A stretch of 64,000 nt of DNA from Gammaproteobacteria bacterium (GCA_003137095.1 PLET01000065.1:62001-126000); one strand, 5' to 3'; counted from the stretch's first letter, positions 17,369 through 26,480 are shown. Notes: generated by a model from the letters alone, not told the origin. Numbers and translations: made by a program.

Positions 17369-18664
17369 ATGGATCACTACGCCAGCACCCGGCGACCTGC
17401 CGCCCGGTCGACGCCATCATCCTTCGGCCTGTTCGGCTGGAGTGTTGCGGCCATGATCTGGGTCGGTATCGGCCGCGTCACCGAGTTCATTCCGCTGTTA
17501 CGCGGGTTGCCCTTGGGGAAGATTGCCGTGGTGTTGGCGTTGACCGCCTATTGGGCCCGCGGATCGAGGCGCTCCGGTTTCCCGCCGCTGTTGAGCACGC
17601 CGCTCGGACGCAACGCCGCTCTGTTGGCCGCCATCGGCCTGGTGAGCATCACGTTCTCCATTTGGAGATCACAAACGCTGCATGAGATTGGCGAATGCAC
17701 GGCCATCGCAGCCGAGTTTTGGCTGGTGTACACGGCCTCCTCGACGTGGCGAAACGCCCGCTTGCTGCTCGGTCACGTCGCCGCGGCCTCCGGCGCACTC
17801 GCATTGACGGCGGCGGCTCAATACACCGGCGGCCGCGCCGAGGTGCATTCCGGTTATGACACCAACGATCTTGCCTATGTGCTCGTCGTGGTCCTGCCGC
17901 TAGCGTATGCGGGTGCAGTGACCGCGAAGGGTTGGAATCGGCTGCTCTGGGCGTCGCTGTGCGGAGCTTTCGTCATCGCGGTCTTGCTGACCGCATCGCG
18001 CGGCGGTGTGGTCGGCCTCGTGGTGGTTGTGCTCGGTCTGGTCTTCAGCGCGGACACGCGCCTCGCACCCGCCGGCAAGCCACGCGCGTCCCGCCGCACG
18101 GCGCTGATCGCTCTTCTGTGCCTGATCGTGTTCTGCACGCTGTGCTGGCGCATCCTTCCGGCGGAAACCCGCGGGAGAATGCAAACATTCGCTCATCTCG
18201 ATACGGATTACAACATGCAGCGCGGTCACGATTCGCGCCTCGACATCTGGATTCGCAGCGCTTCGAGCCTGGTCAAGCGTCCCATCGGCTTCGGGCTCGG
18301 CACGTTCCAGGCCGTGGACGGCATGACCGGCGGTCAATATCGGGCACCCCACAATTCCGAAGTGCAGATCGGCGTGGAACTCGGCTTCCTCGGATTGTGG
18401 CTTTACCTGCGGATGTACCTCCTTTCGTGGCGCGTCCTGCGGCGTGTGTCGTTGCCGCCCGCCACCGTCACGGCAGGCGTGGAGACCGATGATCAGAAGC
18501 GCATCTTTGCCGCGAACCTGCGGATCAGCCTGTTGGGCAATTTCACCGCCGGTTTCTTTCTGTCGCAGGCGTACAGCAACCTGATCTGGATCCTGTTCGC
18601 GCTGATCGCTGCCATGGCGTTGGCACAGACCCCGGCGCCTCGGGTGATTGAGCGTCGGGCATGA
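17369..18664 (+). CDS. O-antigen ligase/Wzy-type polymerase
   Basis: A 431-residue polytopic protein of the Wzy_C/WaaL superfamily. The membrane segment with TASRGGVVGLVVVVLG contains the conserved-type arginine. The large periplasmic loop runs from about residue 265 (RMQTFAHLDTDYNM) to GFGLGTFQ and APHNSEVQIGVELGFLGLWLY, which holds the His-Asn pair common in this superfamily. It would join repeat units or attach glycans in the periplasm. The start ATG 17369 is the last of several close in-frame choices. The stop overlaps the following glycosyltransferase start (ATGA), so the two are translationally coupled. Confidence 0.87.
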   Translation: MDHYASTRRPAARSTPSSFGLFGWSVAAMIWVGIGRVTEFIPLLRGLPLGKIAVVLALTAYWARGSRRSGFPPLLSTPLGRNAALLAAIGLVSITFSIWRSQTLHEIGECTAIAAEFWLVYTASSTWRNARLLLGHVAAASGALALTAAAQYTGGRAEVHSGYDTNDLAYVLVVVLPLAYAGAVTAKGWNRLLWASLCGAFVIAVLLTASRGGVVGLVVVVLGLVFSADTRLAPAGKPRASRRTALIALLCLIVFCTLCWRILPAETRGRMQTFAHLDTDYNMQRGHDSRLDIWIRSASSLVKRPIGFGLGTFQAVDGMTGGQYRAPHNSEVQIGVELGFLGLWLYLRMYLLSWRVLRRVSLPPATVTAGVETDDQKRIFAANLRISLLGNFTAGFFLSQAYSNLIWILFALIAAMALAQTPAPRVIERRA

Positions 18665-19914
18665 GGGTGCTGTGGTTATCGCATGTCGTGCCCTATCCGC
18701 CGAAATCGGGCCTGCTGCTGCGCGCCTTCCATTTGCTGAAGGGCGTTGCATCGCGGCACGAGGTGGATCTGGTGGCCTTCAACCAGTCCCCGCTCATGCG
18801 TGCGCTGTACGCCGAACCCGCGGAAGGTCTCGCCGAATGCCGCCGGGAACTTGGCCGCCTGTGCCGGAGCGTGCTCATACTACCCATAGAACGCTTGGAG
18901 CGGCCCTTCGGCAAGGCGAGAACCGCCGCGGAAAGCCTGGTGCACGGTGACGGATACACCGCCGACTGGCTTCGCAGCCGGGTCGCACCGCGGGAGATTC
19001 GCGCGCTGGCGGAGCGGCGCGCCCATGACGTCGCACACTTCGATGTCATTTCGCTTGCGCGGTATCGGTCGCTGGTGCAGGTTCCGGCGACCCTCGGCCA
19101 TCACAACATCGAATCTCATATGATGCGCAGGCGTGTCGCAAGCGAACCAAACCCGATCAAGAAAGCCTATTTCCTGCAGGAGGCCGTGCGCCTCGCCCGC
19201 TATGAACGATTCTGGGCACCGCGCTTTGCGGTCAACATCGTCTGTTCCGACCTCGACGGTGAGCGCTTGCGGCGAACGGTGCCGGACTCGATCACGCGGA
19301 CCATCCCGAACGGGGTCGACTGCGCGTACTTCCGTCCGACGGTGGCCGCGGAAAAGCCGGATTCGCTGATTTTCGTCGGCACCCTCGGCTGGTATCCCAA
19401 CACGGCGGCGGTTCTGTTTCTGTTGCAGGAGGTCTTTCCGCGGCTGCGCGCGGTGCGCGCTGCGGCAACCTTGGACATCGTGGGTGCGAACCCGCCGCCG
19501 GCCATCGTCAGGGCCGCCAGACGGTTGGCCGGCGTGACGCTGCACGGCTTTCTCGAGGACATCCGGCCGGTGATGGCGGCGGCGACGGTGGTCGTCTGTC
19601 CGATCCGCGACGGCGGCGGCACCAAGCTGAAGATCCTGGACGCCTGCGCAATGGGCAAATGCATCGTGGCGCATCCGGCTGCCTGCGAGGGAATTGCCAT
19701 CAGTCCGGGCGTCGACATCCGTCTCGCCGAAAGCGCGCCGCAATTCGTCCGGTCCATCGTTGAGCTGCTGGGTGCGCCGGCGGAGCGACTTGCGATGGGC
19801 CGGGCCGCGCGTGAACTCGCCATGCGGAGATATTCGTTCGATGCAATCGGTGTGGATATGGCCGACCTTCTCGGCGAAATCGCATCGCAACGCCACGGTC
19901 ACAGAGCCGGGTAG
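18661..19914 (+). CDS. Glycosyltransferase family 4, PEP-CTERM/EpsH1-associated type (Stp1-like)
   Basis: A 417-residue GT-B enzyme. The N-terminus LWLSHVVPYPPKSGLLLRAFHLL and the middle HHNIESHMMRRR fit the sugar transferases seen beside exosortase genes (TIGR03087-like, from memory). The C-terminal half has IPNGVDCAYFRP, IFVGTLGWYPN and CPIRDGGGTKLKILDA. It would add a sugar to the lipid-linked repeat unit in the cytoplasm. It starts within the ATGA overlap of the ligase gene and its last 16 bases overlap a convergent glycosyltransferase. Confidence 0.88.
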   Translation: MRVLWLSHVVPYPPKSGLLLRAFHLLKGVASRHEVDLVAFNQSPLMRALYAEPAEGLAECRRELGRLCRSVLILPIERLERPFGKARTAAESLVHGDGYTADWLRSRVAPREIRALAERRAHDVAHFDVISLARYRSLVQVPATLGHHNIESHMMRRRVASEPNPIKKAYFLQEAVRLARYERFWAPRFAVNIVCSDLDGERLRRTVPDSITRTIPNGVDCAYFRPTVAAEKPDSLIFVGTLGWYPNTAAVLFLLQEVFPRLRAVRAAATLDIVGANPPPAIVRAARRLAGVTLHGFLEDIRPVMAAATVVVCPIRDGGGTKLKILDACAMGKCIVAHPAACEGIAISPGVDIRLAESAPQFVRSIVELLGAPAERLAMGRAARELAMRRYSFDAIGVDMADLLGEIASQRHGHRAG

Positions 19915-20993
19915 ATGTCCCAATATTCGCGCACGATCTGGTCGAGTGCAAACCGGCCGGCGACCTTGGTCCTGGCGTTGTCGACGAGACTTCGACGCAG
20001 TATCGGGTCGTCCCACAGGCGCGCCACCGCAGCAGCGAGCGCCGCCGGATCGTCGGGAGGCACCAACAGTCCGTCGATGCCGTCGGCGATGATTTCAGGA
20101 ATACCGCCGACCTCGCTTGCGACCGCCGGGCAGCCGGCGGCCATGGCTTCGATGATGACGAATCCGAAGGCTTCCTTCCAAATCGAGGGCACCAGCAGCA
20201 TGTCATGCGCGCGCAGCAACGCACCGACGTCGCTGCGCATGCCGAGAAACGAAACGCGCCGATCCAAGGTTCTAGCGGCCGCCAGATGCCGCAGATTGCC
20301 GCCTTCCCGGCCGTCGCCGATGACCGTCAAACGCGCGTCAGGCAGGCGATCCGCAAGTATGGCGAGGGCTTCTATGGCGATGTGAGCGCCCTTTTCACGA
20401 CTCAGGTTGCCGACGAACGCGAGTCTGGGACCGACCGCGGCTTCGCGCCACTCGGGTGTCGTGCCGACATCGGTGCCGTTGTATATGACTCGCACCCGAT
20501 CACGCGAAACCATATAGTCGCCGGCGATTTTGTCGCGCGCCGACTCCGACACGGCCGTTATCGCGGTGACCACGCGGCCGAACAGCATCTGGCGCAGCTG
20601 CTTCAGCCATCGACGCAGACCCGGTCTCGGCCGTGTGTCCCCCGAATAGTGATAGGTGGCCACCACGGGTACCCGCAGTATCCAGGCGATAAGGGAAAAT
20701 GTGCCGAACAGCTCGAAAAAATGCAGGTGCACGACCCGCGGCCGAAGACGCAACAGCAGCGCGCCCAACACCAGGCTGTGTCCCAGGGTCGGCAGGCCGA
20801 CGCGCGGAATCACATGGACCGTGGCTCCGGCGTCGGTGAGTCGGGCGGCCAGTTCGGGGCACGGCCCGCACTCGAATACGAAATGCACGTCCACACCTCG
20901 TGACCGGCCCAGCCGGGCCAGTTCTGCGCACATGCGCTCGAATCCACCCAGCTTATTGGGTTCTATGCCGGCAATCCACAATACGCGTGTCAT
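19899..20993 (-). CDS. Glycosyltransferase family 4
   Basis: About 364 residues in a GT-B fold. The N-terminal half begins RVLWIAGIEPNKLGGFERM and contains HLHFFELFG and VATYHYSGDT. The donor half has VIYNGTDVG, LAFVGNLSREKGAHI, PSIWKEAFGFVIIEAMA (E-x7-E) and GLLVPPDDP. ATG 20993 matches the usual start just before the first beta strand; ATG 21014 is possible. It is transcribed on the minus strand, facing the Stp1-like gene, with a 133-base divergent region to the next glycosyltransferase. Sugar specificity is not readable. Confidence 0.87.
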   Translation of the reverse strand: MTRVLWIAGIEPNKLGGFERMCAELARLGRSRGVDVHFVFECGPCPELAARLTDAGATVHVIPRVGLPTLGHSLVLGALLLRLRPRVVHLHFFELFGTFSLIAWILRVPVVATYHYSGDTRPRPGLRRWLKQLRQMLFGRVVTAITAVSESARDKIAGDYMVSRDRVRVIYNGTDVGTTPEWREAAVGPRLAFVGNLSREKGAHIAIEALAILADRLPDARLTVIGDGREGGNLRHLAAARTLDRRVSFLGMRSDVGALLRAHDMLLVPSIWKEAFGFVIIEAMAAGCPAVASEVGGIPEIIADGIDGLLVPPDDPAALAAAVARLWDDPILRRSLVDNARTKVAGRFALDQIVREYWDIYPAL

Positions 20994-21147
20994 GTTTCCG
21001 TCCCGATTGGTCATAACATTGCGTAAACTTGCGCACTGCCATGGTCTTCGGCGATCTCGCGCCGGATAATTGTGCCGCTCCGCCGCGCGCGCGCCGTGAC
21101 TTCAACCCATTGCTGGAAGCCTCCGATGATCGCACGTTGCTAAGTGA

Positions 21148-22290
21148 ATGACAGCCACGCACATGACGACATCGCCGCAGCGCCTGCGCGTTCTGGAAGT
21201 CCTCTACTCCTTTCGCATAGGCGGTTCGGAGGTGATGGGATTGGAACTTGCCCGTCAGCTGGCCGAACAGGGCGCCGATGTGCTGGTCTCCGCGATTGAC
21301 GGCATCGACGGTCCGTTGCGCGAGCGATGCGCGGCCTACGGCTTGCCGGTCGTCAATCTGCGGATTCCAGCGGCATCGCCGCTCGGGCGAAATGGCTACA
21401 ACCTCAGCCTGATACGCCGTTTGCGCGATCTTCAATTGGATGCTATCCACTTGCAACACCTGGTCTCCCTGAACAAGCTGGGGATAGCCGCCCGGCTCGC
21501 GGGCATCGGACGCATCATCGTCACCGAACACTCGGAGGCGGGCCTGCGGGACAGCTTGGCCGGCCGGTTGCGCGCACGGATCAATTGGCGTCTCGCGCAT
21601 CACATCACGGTCATTCACCAGGGTATCGCCGACTATCTGGTGCAGAAGGTCGGTGTGTCGCGCTCGCGGCTGGCGGTCATACCGCTCGGCATCGACATCA
21701 GGCATTGGCACCGCACGGATCGGGAGGATTGCCGCAGGACACTCGGGATTGGGCGGGAGACCGTCTTCATTTTCGTCGGCCGGATCGCCGCCGTAAAGAA
21801 TGTGCCGGAACTGGTCAGCGCTTTTCTCGAAGCACGGAGTCGGACGCAACTGGCGGCAACCTTGCTCATCGTAGGAGACGGCGCCGAACTGCCACGATGC
21901 CGGGCGCTGGCGGCCAGTCACCCCTGCGGTGGCGACGTGAAATTCGTCGGCGAGCGCAGCGATACACGTCCGTATCTCGCCGCCGCCGACGCGCTCGTCT
22001 TGAATTCCCGGTGGGAGGGCACGCCGCGCGCGCTGCTGGAAGGCATGTGCATGGGACTGCCCGGAATATGCCCCGCGGTGGGCGGAGTCGCGGCTCTCCT
22101 GCAAGGCCGCGGTTGGCTGACGGATCCCGGCAGCCGCGCGAGTCTCGTGGGCGCTTTTCTCGATGCGCTGGGCGATCCTGACAAGGCGCACAGGCTCGGC
22201 GCATTGGCGCGGGGCCATGTCATGCAAACCCGCGACGCGCAAGCCATCGCAAGAAGCTACCACCGGCTCCTGGTCGGCAACGAAGCCTAG
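21148..22290 (+). CDS. Glycosyltransferase family 4
   Basis: A 380-residue GT-B enzyme. The N-terminus LEVLYSFRIGGSEVMGLELA is the typical acceptor-domain opening of the exosortase-associated GT4 group (TIGR03088/Stp2-like, less sure). The donor half has VIPLGIDIRHW, FIFVGRIAAVKNVPEL, LLIVGDGAEL and LNSRWEGTPRALLEGMCMG. The region 21015-21147 upstream is the only place for its promoter. It is followed after 5 bases by another GT4 gene on the same strand. Confidence 0.87.
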   Translation: MTATHMTTSPQRLRVLEVLYSFRIGGSEVMGLELARQLAEQGADVLVSAIDGIDGPLRERCAAYGLPVVNLRIPAASPLGRNGYNLSLIRRLRDLQLDAIHLQHLVSLNKLGIAARLAGIGRIIVTEHSEAGLRDSLAGRLRARINWRLAHHITVIHQGIADYLVQKVGVSRSRLAVIPLGIDIRHWHRTDREDCRRTLGIGRETVFIFVGRIAAVKNVPELVSAFLEARSRTQLAATLLIVGDGAELPRCRALAASHPCGGDVKFVGERSDTRPYLAAADALVLNSRWEGTPRALLEGMCMGLPGICPAVGGVAALLQGRGWLTDPGSRASLVGAFLDALGDPDKAHRLGALARGHVMQTRDAQAIARSYHRLLVGNEA

Positions 22291-22295
22291 TCACC

Positions 22296-23462
22296 ATGGA
22301 ACGACCGGCTCCGCTACAGGTGATGACGCTGATCGAGGGCGCCTCCGTCACCGGGCCACTGCGCGCCGTGCTGGATTGCTCGCGATTCGAATCGACCGGC
22401 AACGATGCCGTACGGGTGTCGCGAACCGTGGTGACGACCTCGCGGCGCAATGCACCTCCCCGCCGGCAGTTTCTGGACGCGGTGGCGGCGGCAGCGTTGC
22501 CCGTCGAGGTGCTGGACGAACGCCATGCGTTCGATTGGGAGCCGGTGGGACAATTGTCGGAGTTGCTGCGGCGGGCCGCGCCCGATATCGTGGAAAGTCA
22601 CAGCTATAAGCTGCATGCGCTGACGTGGCTCGCCCGACAGAGGCTGGGCGAGGATCGACGGCCGGTTTGGATTGCCTTTCACCACGGCTACACGCGCGAG
22701 ACCTGGCGAGTGCGATGCTACAACCAGCTTGACCGGCTGACCCTGCGGTTCGCGGATCATGTCGTCACGGTCTGCAACCCGTTTGCGGAAGTGCTGCGCC
22801 GCCGGGGTGTGAGCGCCGCGCGAATTTCGGTGCTGCACAATGCGCTGGCCGAGCAGCCTAAAGTGAAGGCGAACGAAGGCGGCGTTCTGCGCGCGGCGCT
22901 CGGTATCTCGGCGACGGACCTCGTCGTGCTCACGGTAGGGCGCTTGTCTTCAGAAAAGGGGCACGCCGATCTCGTGGCCGCGTTCGCGGCCATTCAGATG
23001 CGAACGCGCCGCCAGGACCTGCGGTTGGTGATCGTCGGCGATGGCATCGAGGTGCGCAGCCTGCGGGCGCTGGCGCAGCCTCTTGGCAACCGGGTGATTT
23101 TTGCCGGACAACAGCCGGATATCGGGGTGTGGTTTGCAATCGCCGACATATTCGCATTGCCCTCGCATAGCGAAGGTTCGCCGCTGGCACTGCTCGAAGC
23201 CATGCAGGCGGGGCTGCCGATCGTTGCGACCCGCGTGGGGGGCATACCGGAAATGATCGACGACGGCGAGAGCGCGCTGCTCGTCCCGGCACGCGATCGG
23301 CGGGCGCTTGCCGCCGCCCTGGCCGCGCTGCTGGGCGACGCGCCGCGCCGGGCCATGCTGGGCGAGGCCGCCATTTTGCGCTGCAGCCGGTACTCGCCGG
23401 CAGCGCGCGGCAGCGCGCTCCTCGCGCTATATCGCATGGCGGCGAAGCGCGCTTCGCAATAG
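22296..23462 (+). CDS. Glycosyltransferase family 4
   Basis: A 388-residue GT-B enzyme with a weakly typical acceptor half (DIVESHSYKLHALTWLA, FHHGYTRETWR). Its donor half is clear: VLTVGRLSSEKGHADLV, LVIVGDGIEV, LPSHSEGSPLALLEAMQAG and ATRVGGIPEMIDDG. It sits 5 bases behind the preceding GT4 gene and is probably co-transcribed. Its last 36 bases overlap the 3' end of the convergent GNAT-like gene. It is inferred to build the exopolysaccharide repeat unit. Confidence 0.86.
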   Translation: MERPAPLQVMTLIEGASVTGPLRAVLDCSRFESTGNDAVRVSRTVVTTSRRNAPPRRQFLDAVAAAALPVEVLDERHAFDWEPVGQLSELLRRAAPDIVESHSYKLHALTWLARQRLGEDRRPVWIAFHHGYTRETWRVRCYNQLDRLTLRFADHVVTVCNPFAEVLRRRGVSAARISVLHNALAEQPKVKANEGGVLRAALGISATDLVVLTVGRLSSEKGHADLVAAFAAIQMRTRRQDLRLVIVGDGIEVRSLRALAQPLGNRVIFAGQQPDIGVWFAIADIFALPSHSEGSPLALLEAMQAGLPIVATRVGGIPEMIDDGESALLVPARDRRALAAALAALLGDAPRRAMLGEAAILRCSRYSPAARGSALLALYRMAAKRASQ

Positions 23463-24353
23463 GGTCCTGACCACCGATACGCGGGGGGCGATGCCGAAGA
23501 ACACGCGCTCCGAATAGGCGAGATCACCGACGCGCGGCGGATGCGGCCCCTTGCAATAGATGGCACCGCCGGTATCGCGCACGTTGCGCATGCCGCCGAT
23601 GTACGCGTCCGAACTGACGGTCACGGCGGCGATGCCGAAGGGCGCCATGTGCCGCGCCAAGGGATGGGAAAAGCGCGCGTAGTCGTCGATGTGCCGGCAA
23701 TACATCAAGTGTGCGATACGCATCGGGCCGCGCCCCGACTGCAACATGAAAACGAAAGGGTACGTGCCGCCTCCGGCCTCGCAGGTCACGCAGCGGCAGC
23801 CGCAATCCGCATGAAATGCCATCAGATCCCATTCCAAGGCTGGCAGCACCGAACGGTCGGCGGATGGACTGAAGCGGCGGATCACCGTCCGTTCCCGCAC
23901 CCGGCCCGATGCGGGGAAGGTAATCATCCGGCCGTGAAACAGCGGTTGGTACCCCTGCGCTTCAAGGATCGGCACGGTGTGTGCAGCAGGCGTCATGTTG
24001 AGGTAGGTGGCGCCGGGGATGCGCATCGCGCGGGCCGCCAGCAGCGGCGCGTAGGGGCGAAATTCGGGCGTCACCACCCAGCTGGACATGGCACAGCGGG
24101 TCTGCGGGGGCGTGCCGTCCGCCATATGCGTGCACATCTGCAAAACTGCGCCCACCAATTCGCCGTCCGACTCGAGCATGAATCCAAACCGCGGCAGTAA
24201 CGGCTGCAACCGACGCCGCGCCAGGACATTGAGGACCCGGCCGAAGTTCCATCCCTCACCCGCGGCGCGGGGAAACCCGCGGTCGAGAAAACGCGCCACC
24301 CGGCCGAGCTCATGGTCCGCAATCTCACGGCAGAGCACTGTTGGGACCGTCAT
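23427..24353 (-). CDS. GNAT-fold-like protein with a cysteine cluster, unknown substrate
   Basis: A 308-residue protein without a signal peptide. The pattern MLESDGELVGAVLQM followed by a strand-rich segment and PILEAQGYQPLFHGRM resembles a tandem acetyltransferase (GNAT) fold, as in FemAB-like and polysaccharide-locus proteins. Near residue 190 it has HADCGCRCVTCE, four cysteines spaced C-x-C-x-C-x2-C, which is unusual for this fold and could bind metal. The start overlaps the upstream GT2 stop by 4 bases (ATGA), so the two are coupled. The frame is open further upstream but there it only mirrors the GT2 gene. The proposed role, acylation of the polymer or its precursor, is inference. Confidence 0.65.
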   Translation of the reverse strand: MTVPTVLCREIADHELGRVARFLDRGFPRAAGEGWNFGRVLNVLARRRLQPLLPRFGFMLESDGELVGAVLQMCTHMADGTPPQTRCAMSSWVVTPEFRPYAPLLAARAMRIPGATYLNMTPAAHTVPILEAQGYQPLFHGRMITFPASGRVRERTVIRRFSPSADRSVLPALEWDLMAFHADCGCRCVTCEAGGGTYPFVFMLQSGRGPMRIAHLMYCRHIDDYARFSHPLARHMAPFGIAAVTVSSDAYIGGMRNVRDTGGAIYCKGPHPPRVGDLAYSERVFFGIAPRVSVVRTLLRSALRRHAI

Positions 24354-25339
24354 CCCCGGTCTCCCAGCATCTTCTTCATGAGCAGCCGGAATCCGCCGCC
24401 ACCGCTCGCAGCCAGCTGCGAGCTGCGCCAAACCTTCCATGCCCGCGTCCCTGCCTCGCTGCAGCGATGAGCCGCGTTGAGCCAGCGGGCCGCCAGGAAG
24501 GCCCGAAATCGACGGACATCGTACAAGCCGGCGGCGTCGTTGGCCGCAAGCAGGCGATCGAGCCACGACTTCGTCAACTGGAGATCGCCGACGCTCAAAT
24601 GCCTGGCCACATCGAACAGCGTCAGGTGCAACAAGGTCTCCTCCGCGCCCGCGTGTGGAATGAGGCGTTCGAGTTGCCTCAGCCTCAACATGTCGACGGA
24701 TCGCATTTGGGCGGCGCTCTGCATCCGGGTCACCTGGTTCGGGTGGACCCGATAATGCAGGGCGACGATGGGCAGATTGGCGAGCTTGAAATGCTCCGCG
24801 GCCCGCATCCACAAGTCGAGATCCTCGGCATGGGTGGCTGACGGCGAGTATCGCAGTAAATGTTCCCGAAACAACTTCAGCCGACACATCACCGTCGGAT
24901 GTGCGAGGGGATTGAACGCGAACAGCTGGGTATAGATATCGGCATGACCGAGCGGCATTCGCTGGATGGCATCCGGTCTGCCGCCAAAGGCTTTTATCCA
25001 GGTTCCGCACACGCCAACGAGCGGATTGCCGTCCATGAAGTGCATTTGCCGTTCAAGGCGTGTCGGTTGACTGACGTCATCGGCATCCATGCGGGCGACA
25101 TATTCGCCGTCCGCCATGTCCAATCCTCGATTCAGCGTGGCAACCACGCCGAGATTCAGTGGATTGCTGACGATGCGCAACCGCGGATCGTTGATCGAGC
25201 GCAGCACGGCCTCGGATTCGTCGGTGGATCCGTCATTGATGGCCAACAGCTCCAGTTGGCGGTAACTTCCTGAAAGAATGCTGTCCACCGCTTCGCGGAC
25301 GTATGGAGCAGCGTTGTGAACGGGCATCAGTACGGTCAA
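24350..25339 (-). CDS. Glycosyltransferase family 2
   Basis: A 329-residue cytoplasmic GT-A enzyme. The N-terminus TVLMPVHNAAPYVREAVDSIL is the canonical GT2 opening. It is followed by LLAINDGSTDESEAVL and YVARMDADDVS, which supplies the DxD-type metal site. A helical C-terminal part from about residue 220 is typical of rhamnosyl- or galactosyltransferase-like GT2 proteins. A TATACT hexamer on the minus strand at 25380-25375 could be its -10 element. It is coupled to the GNAT-like gene behind it and marks the right end of the exopolysaccharide locus. Confidence 0.88.
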   Translation of the reverse strand: MTVLMPVHNAAPYVREAVDSILSGSYRQLELLAINDGSTDESEAVLRSINDPRLRIVSNPLNLGVVATLNRGLDMADGEYVARMDADDVSQPTRLERQMHFMDGNPLVGVCGTWIKAFGGRPDAIQRMPLGHADIYTQLFAFNPLAHPTVMCRLKLFREHLLRYSPSATHAEDLDLWMRAAEHFKLANLPIVALHYRVHPNQVTRMQSAAQMRSVDMLRLRQLERLIPHAGAEETLLHLTLFDVARHLSVGDLQLTKSWLDRLLAANDAAGLYDVRRFRAFLAARWLNAAHRCSEAGTRAWKVWRSSQLAASGGGGFRLLMKKMLGDRG

Positions 25340-25558
25340 GCGGGGCGGCAGGGGCGGTCTCCGGGTGAACGATCAGTATACTTGACTGCGGCAATGGCAC
25401 GGGAATCGCCACTGGACCTTGCCGGACCATGCGGGGTTTTCGCGGGCCGTACGACATCAATAATTGCCGGTGTAAAGACGCGTCACTTTCCGTTCACGTT
25501 GCTGGACTCGATGGTGGTGCATCCCTATCACTACGGCTGGTGATGGCTGAGAGGGGCC

Positions 25559-25580
25559 GGCCCGTCGAGACTGGCGGGCC
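25559..25580 (-). terminator. Stem-loop directly after the garR-type gene
   Basis: GGCCCG (25559-25564) and CGGGCC (25575-25580) form a perfect 6-bp GC stem around a 10-base loop. The stem abuts the stop codon of the reductase gene at 25581. No T-run follows, so it may act with Rho or only protect the 3' end of the long catabolic transcript. Confidence 0.4.
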
Positions 25581-26480
25581 TCAACCCTCCGCCACCGGAT
25601 GCTCCGCCATGATCTCGAGCGCCTTGACCAGCGCCGAGTGGTCGAGATCCGCCATGCCATGGGCCGCGCAGACCTGCATGAGCTGGGCGGCACCGGCGGT
25701 TTGCGGTAGCGCCACATCGAGCTCCCGCGCACCCTGCAGCGCGAGGCCCAGATCCTTCTGGTGCAGGCGGATGCGAAAACCCGGCGCGAAGCTGCGCTTG
25801 ATCATGCGCTCGCCGTGCACCTCGAGAATGCGGCTCGCGGCGAACCCGCCCATCAGGGCTTGGCGGACCTTGGCGGGATCGGCGCCCGCCCGGCTCGCAA
25901 ACAGCAGCGCCTCGCCGACGGCGGCGATGTTGAGGGCGACGATGATCTGATTGGCCACCTTGGTGGTCTGGCCGTCACCGTTGCCGCCGACCAGGGTGAT
26001 GTTCTTGCCCATGGTCTGCAGCAGCGGCAGCACCTGGTCGAACACCGCGGGATCGCCGCCGCACATGATGGTGAGCGAGGCCGCCTTGGCGCCCACCTCG
26101 CCCCCGGACACCGGTGCGTCGATGTAATCCGCGCCGAGCGCGTTGATCCGTCCGGCGAAGGCTTTCGTCGCGGTCGGCGAGATGGAGCTCATATCGACGA
26201 TGATCCGGCGCGGCCCGTCGCCGGACTCCCCGAGAGCGGTCGCGATGCCGCCGGCGCCAAACAAGACCGCTTCCACGTCCGGCGTATCCGGCACCATGAT
26301 GAATATGACGTTCGCGTTGCGCGCGACCTCGGCCGCACTGGCGCACGCCACCGCGGCCGGTGCCGCGATGCCCTGCGGCAGCCCGCTGCGGGAGTGGAGG
26401 AACATCCGATGGCCGGCGCCGATCAGATGCTGCGCCATCGGTGTGCCCATGATCCCCAAGCCGACGAATCCGACGTTCAT
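25581..26480 (-). CDS. garR: 2-hydroxy-3-oxopropionate (tartronate semialdehyde) reductase
   Basis: A 299-residue beta-hydroxyacid dehydrogenase. The Rossmann motif is GFVGLGIMGTPMAQHL, the substrate-binding DAPVSGGEVGA follows, and the catalytic lysine lies in TTKVANQIIVALN. The C-terminal helical domain includes KDLGLALQGA. It reduces tartronate semialdehyde to glycerate with NAD(P)H, the third step of aldarate breakdown after GarD and GarL, whose genes lie directly upstream. ATG 26480 is chosen because the dinucleotide-binding strand then starts at residue 2. It is the last gene of the catabolic operon and ends against a hairpin. Confidence 0.92.
   Translation of the reverse strand: MNVGFVGLGIMGTPMAQHLIGAGHRMFLHSRSGLPQGIAAPAAVACASAAEVARNANVIFIMVPDTPDVEAVLFGAGGIATALGESGDGPRRIIVDMSSISPTATKAFAGRINALGADYIDAPVSGGEVGAKAASLTIMCGGDPAVFDQVLPLLQTMGKNITLVGGNGDGQTTKVANQIIVALNIAAVGEALLFASRAGADPAKVRQALMGGFAASRILEVHGERMIKRSFAPGFRIRLHQKDLGLALQGARELDVALPQTAGAAQLMQVCAAHGMADLDHSALVKALEIMAEHPVAEG

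Noticed and set aside
23427..25010. A single 527-residue frame covering the GNAT-like gene and more
   Set aside because: The N-terminal 219 residues are Arg/Gly-rich and lie opposite no other frame than the GT2 gene on the same strand; the ATGA-coupled start at 24353 is better.
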